DNA of 64,000 nt from Candidatus Cryptobacteroides merdavium. Its GTDB lineage: Bacteria; Bacteroidota; Bacteroidia; Bacteroidales; UBA932. The stretch spans positions 1-64,000 of the forward strand of contig JADIMO010000035.1 in the NCBI GenBank assembly GCA_017694755.1, written 5' to 3'. The notes under the pieces are model-generated. The model was not told where the DNA came from. It did no database searches and was given only the letters and a program-made list of their open reading frames with translations. Below, one piece after another: positions 58,411-64,000 of the stretch. The position numbers and the translations under genes are program-made. Position 1 is the stretch's first letter; every line of letters starts with the position of its first letter.

Positions 58411-59655
58411 TCAGTCCCTTATGCCTGTCGCCTCCTTTATGCGGAGATATGTTGTTTTCATCTTTGTCCAGTCATATGTGGAAATCCATTCATCTTTCCT
58501 GTCAAGGAACTCTTTTACGGGGACGGTCCTGTGGCTGTCCGAAAGTCTTCCGGGGAGGGAGCACCATGTGAATTCCATTTCCGGACGGAGCAGTTCCATT
58601 CCCCCGTCAGGGTATTTTACGATATTTATTGTAAGCATAAGTCCGATTTGTGTGTCCGGGGCACTCATGTTTGAAATTATGTTGCCGAGCGAGTATATCA
58701 CCGGCACATACTTGGGGCCTTCATCCGTCATGACATGAATGGTGTCGCAGTCCTGAACCACATGGGGATGCGTGCCTATGATGATGTCTGCCCCGTTCTC
58801 TGCCAGCCATCCGGCTGTCTTCTCCTGGGCTGCGGAATGTCTCAGCCTGTATTCTTCTCCCCAATGTGGAAGGGCGATGACGATATCCGCTTCCTTGTCA
58901 GCTTTTGTCAGCATCCTTAGAATCCCTTCCCTGTCTTTTTCAACCTGTGTCCTGAACCTTTTCCCGTATGGGGCATTCGTTCCGTATGTGAAATTTACCA
59001 TGGCGATTCTGATGCCCCTGGCCCGGACATAGATGGGACCGCAGCAGGAGGTGCTGTCTTCAGTGTCGCAGATACCTGTCGTTCTTGTGCCGAAGGAGGC
59101 TTCAAGTTCCCTGTATTTTCTGAAAGTCCTTCCCATGCCGTCCTGTCCCTTGTCACAGATATGGTTGTTGGCGGTGAGGAAGACATCCGTCCCGCACGCG
59201 GCAAGATATTCCGCGTATGAATCCGGGGCGGAGAATGACGGATAGCCGGTGAACGGGGCTCCTGCCAGGGTGAATTCCATGTTCGCCACTGTGATGTCGG
59301 CCGTCTCCATCCGTTCCCTTATGTCCTGCAGGCACGGCGTGAAGTCGTATGCCTCATGGCTGTCGGCCGGGGCTGTCCCCCCATTTGCCAGATATCTCCT
59401 GTGTGCATCTGCAATCTGGCTTGCGTGCATCATCACATCTCCGATGAACAGCAATGATGCGGTGTCCGGGGTGAAATGGCCGGCCGGCGTCCCGGAAAGC
59501 ATTTCTTTCAGGCAGTCCGCATCGTTGACGGCAGCAGCTTTCCTGAGCGGCGTTCCGTCTTCCTTTCCTTGGCACGGAAGGACGGCCAGAAGGACGGCAG
59601 ATACGACGCAGCATGAAAATCTTGCCATATTTCCGGTGGTTTCATACATTCGCAC
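58411..59655 (-). CDS. CapA family protein (poly-gamma-glutamate synthesis-like metallophosphatase fold)
   Basis: ASLLFIGDVMMHASQIADA...DITVANMEFTLAG...VFLTANNHICDKGQDGMGRTF...IALPHWGEEY...GADIIIGTHPHVVQ...VIYSLGNIISN. Confidence 0.92.
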   Translation of the reverse strand: MRMYETTGNMARFSCCVVSAVLLAVLPCQGKEDGTPLRKAAAVNDADCLKEMLSGTPAGHFTPDTASLLFIGDVMMHASQIADAHRRYLANGGTAPADSHEAYDFTPCLQDIRERMETADITVANMEFTLAGAPFTGYPSFSAPDSYAEYLAACGTDVFLTANNHICDKGQDGMGRTFRKYRELEASFGTRTTGICDTEDSTSCCGPIYVRARGIRIAMVNFTYGTNAPYGKRFRTQVEKDREGILRMLTKADKEADIVIALPHWGEEYRLRHSAAQEKTAGWLAENGADIIIGTHPHVVQDCDTIHVMTDEGPKYVPVIYSLGNIISNMSAPDTQIGLMLTINIVKYPDGGMELLRPEMEFTWCSLPGRLSDSHRTVPVKEFLDRKDEWISTYDWTKMKTTYLRIKEATGIRD

Positions 59656-59740
59656 TATGCTGTTGATGCTTGTGAAGGTTCTGCAAATTTAGAAACTGTT
59701 TGAATTTTTTGAAATTTTAAATGCTTTCTGTGATTTTTAT

Positions 59741-59771
59741 TTTGCGACGGACTATTAAATGGTTAAATTTG
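59741..59771 (+). promoter_or_regulatory. Primary-sigma promoter of the SPOR-M28 pair
   Basis: TTTG (59741-59744), 19-nt spacer, TAAATTTG (59764-59771). Confidence 0.78.
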
Positions 59772-59784
59772 CGTGGATGTGCAA

Positions 59785-60312
59785 ATGAATGAAATGATGA
59801 ACAGGACAGTCATATCGATGCTTCTGCTTTCAGCCGTGCTCTTTTCCGGATGCGACATGTTCCGCAGACTGGCAGGACGTCCTACGGCCGAGGAACTGGA
59901 CAGGATGAGGCTGGAGATGATGGCGGAAAAGGAGGCGGAGCACCAGGCCCGCATCGATTCTCTGCGTCAGGTGGAGAAGATGCTCACGGATTCCCTTTCT
60001 GTCCTGGATTCATTGAAGCAGCTGCACGGGACGATACTCAATCCTTCGGAAATGGGCGGACTCTTCACGACCAGGCTGGAAGCCAGATATTATATCGTGG
60101 TGGGATCTTTCCGCAACCGTTCCAATGCCGAATCCCTTCTGAATGATGTTTCCGCCAGGGGGTATTCTCCTGTGCTGATTAATTTCAGGAACGGTTTCAA
60201 TGCAGTCGGAATAGCTCCGGCGTCAAGCCTTAAGGAGGTGCTGGCTTCCCTGAAGAAGGTAAAGACGGAGGATTTCTGTCCTTCGGATGTGTGGATTCTT
60301 GTAAATGAATGA
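59785..60312 (+). CDS. SPOR domain-containing lipoprotein
   Basis: Lipobox LFSGCDMF; C-terminal SPOR: LEARYYIVVGSFRNRSNAESLLNDVSARGYSPVLINFRNGFNAVGIAPASSLKEVLASLK. Confidence 0.87.
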   Translation: MNEMMNRTVISMLLLSAVLFSGCDMFRRLAGRPTAEELDRMRLEMMAEKEAEHQARIDSLRQVEKMLTDSLSVLDSLKQLHGTILNPSEMGGLFTTRLEARYYIVVGSFRNRSNAESLLNDVSARGYSPVLINFRNGFNAVGIAPASSLKEVLASLKKVKTEDFCPSDVWILVNE

Positions 60313-60316
60313 GATT

Positions 60317-61696
60317 ATGCGTGTTTGGTATAGACTTGCAGCTGTTGTCTCCATTGTCCTGCTTGTTCCCTTTGTGTCCGATGCACAGTACCGGAGCGGC
60401 GGAGGGTATTCGGACCTTTATGACAGCGAGACTGTGGCGGCACTCAAGAAGCATATAGGATTTCTCGCCTCTGCCTCTTTGGAAGGCAGGAAGGCAGGTT
60501 CGGAAGGGGAAAAGGCTGCTGCGGAATATGTATATTCATGCCTTAAGGAATACGGGGTGGACATGCTCTGTCCTGAAACAGGGGATGAATTCGGCATTTC
60601 AAAGGACGGGGCCGACACCCTGACATCAAGGAATGTGCTCGGTTTCATCCAGGGATATGACAAGGACTTGAGAAACAGATATATCGTGGTCGGGGCGAGG
60701 CTTGACAACCTCGGCACCAATACCATGACCGTGAACGGGAATGTTTCGGAACAGATATATTATGGTGCGAACGGCAATGCATCAGGTCTGGCCATGATGA
60801 TGGAGCTGGCAAGGAAGGTGAGCACCAATTCCATCCTTTTCAGGAGGTCCGTGCTTTTCGTGGCCTTCGGAGCCTCCTCGGAAACATACGCAGGGGCATG
60901 GTATTTCCTTAACCGTTCATTTTCGGATGTCTCCAACATAGATGCCATGATCAATCTGGACATGGTGGGGACGGGAGAGCAGGGCTTCTATGCCTATACC
61001 GCCTCCAATGCCGACATCAATACGGTGATATCGTCAATATCGAGGGACCTGCATCCGGTGCAGCCTGAGGTGGTCTCTTACGAAATATACCCTTCAGACA
61101 ACAGAGCCTTCTATTCCAAGGAGATACCGTCCGTGATGTTTACGACGGGACAATATCCGGAGCACAACACGCCGCGTGACACCTGGTCGATAATTGACTA
61201 TGAAATGATGGAAAGGGAGCTGGAATATGTCTACAATTTCACGGAGGCTATCGCCAATACGGGGCTGCAGCTGTCGTTCCGTCCTTCGGAGGTGCCGAAG
61301 CGCGGGCCTTCATACGACGACGTGGTGCCTTATTATGACTGTGACCAGAAGCCTATGTTCCTGAACAGCACAGATCCGCGTCAGTTCCTGACCAAGTGGG
61401 TCTATCAGTATCTGAAATATCCTAAGGAAGCGGTTGAGGACGGCATACAGGGCCGGGTGCTCGTGGACTTCGTGATAGACAAGGACGGGAATGTGACCGA
61501 CGTGCGTGTGATCAGGAGCGCCGATCCTCTGCTTGATGCGGAAGCCATACGAGTGGTAAGCGCATCCCCCAAATGGCGCCCGGGCAGGATGAACGGCAAC
61601 AAGGTGCGCACTTCGATGACCATACCCGTGGAGTTCAGGCTGGAGAAGAAGGGTGCATTCGGCATCAACGGCAGGGAAATCAAAAATGACCGCTGA
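60317..61696 (+). CDS. M28-family peptidase-like protein fused to a TonB C-terminal domain (probable pseudo-peptidase)
   Basis: M28-like LKKHIGFLASASLEGRKAGSEGEKAAAEYVYSCLKEYGV...YIVVGARLDNLG...YYGANGNASGLAMMMELARK...RSVLFVAFGASSETYAGAWYF...DAMINLDMVGTGE; C-terminal TonB_C: YQYLKYPKEAVEDGIQGRVLVDFVIDKDGNVTDVRVIRSADPLLDAEAIRVVSASPKWRPGRMNGNKVRTSMTIPVEFRL. Confidence 0.85.
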   Translation: MRVWYRLAAVVSIVLLVPFVSDAQYRSGGGYSDLYDSETVAALKKHIGFLASASLEGRKAGSEGEKAAAEYVYSCLKEYGVDMLCPETGDEFGISKDGADTLTSRNVLGFIQGYDKDLRNRYIVVGARLDNLGTNTMTVNGNVSEQIYYGANGNASGLAMMMELARKVSTNSILFRRSVLFVAFGASSETYAGAWYFLNRSFSDVSNIDAMINLDMVGTGEQGFYAYTASNADINTVISSISRDLHPVQPEVVSYEIYPSDNRAFYSKEIPSVMFTTGQYPEHNTPRDTWSIIDYEMMERELEYVYNFTEAIANTGLQLSFRPSEVPKRGPSYDDVVPYYDCDQKPMFLNSTDPRQFLTKWVYQYLKYPKEAVEDGIQGRVLVDFVIDKDGNVTDVRVIRSADPLLDAEAIRVVSASPKWRPGRMNGNKVRTSMTIPVEFRLEKKGAFGINGREIKNDR

Positions 61697-61735
61697 TCCC
61701 AGGCGGCAGGACAATCAGAGCAAATTATATTGAAG

Positions 61736-64000
<2,265 letters not shown>

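Overview
This is a 64 kb chromosomal segment from a Bacteroidota bacterium, probably Bacteroidales. That placement rests on TTTG-N19-21-TAnnTTTG promoters, ftsK-lolA linkage, and DUF4290, DUF4293, DUF3822 and DUF4861 proteins. The window is mostly core genome. The left edge is accessory: a 5'-truncated tyrosine integrase remnant abuts a two-gene tRNA-Lys operon. Main blocks, left to right: class-II UvrA paralog; secreted GH65-like protein; tolC-emrA-emrB-type efflux operon with a structured leader; DUF4290-ftsK-lolA; lemA-TPM-TPM; FISUMP lipoprotein; apbE; ComEC-like channel; ackA-ptb-buk; serine hydrolase; cytidylate-kinase-like; MATE; two FKBP-like lipoproteins; DHH phosphoesterase; pilin-like protein-DUF3822-rsmD; DUF4861; ybaK; CoA-transferase; mazG; tcdA; GNAT; prfA; queuosine precursor genes (VUT transporter, queC, queF); thioesterase; fabZ-fabF-fabK-fabH; LytTR regulator; nucleoside phosphorylase; clpC-like; gyrA; TPR; phoH; capA; SPOR lipoprotein; M28-like/TonB_C fusion; leuS, cut by the window end. 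The observations most worth a second look are: (1) an M28-family protein fused to a TonB C-terminal domain that appears to have lost nearly all zinc ligands and catalytic residues; (2) a pilin-like membrane protein paired with DUF3822; (3) two homologous bidirectional hairpins at separate convergent junctions; (4) a three-copy intergenic CATCCCGRGC repeat; (5) alternative hairpins in the efflux operon leader; (6) an unannotated 41-aa ORF with its own -7 box, antisense to the end of clpC. No complete, clearly new multi-gene defence or mobile system was found. All calls were made by reading the sequence, without database searches.
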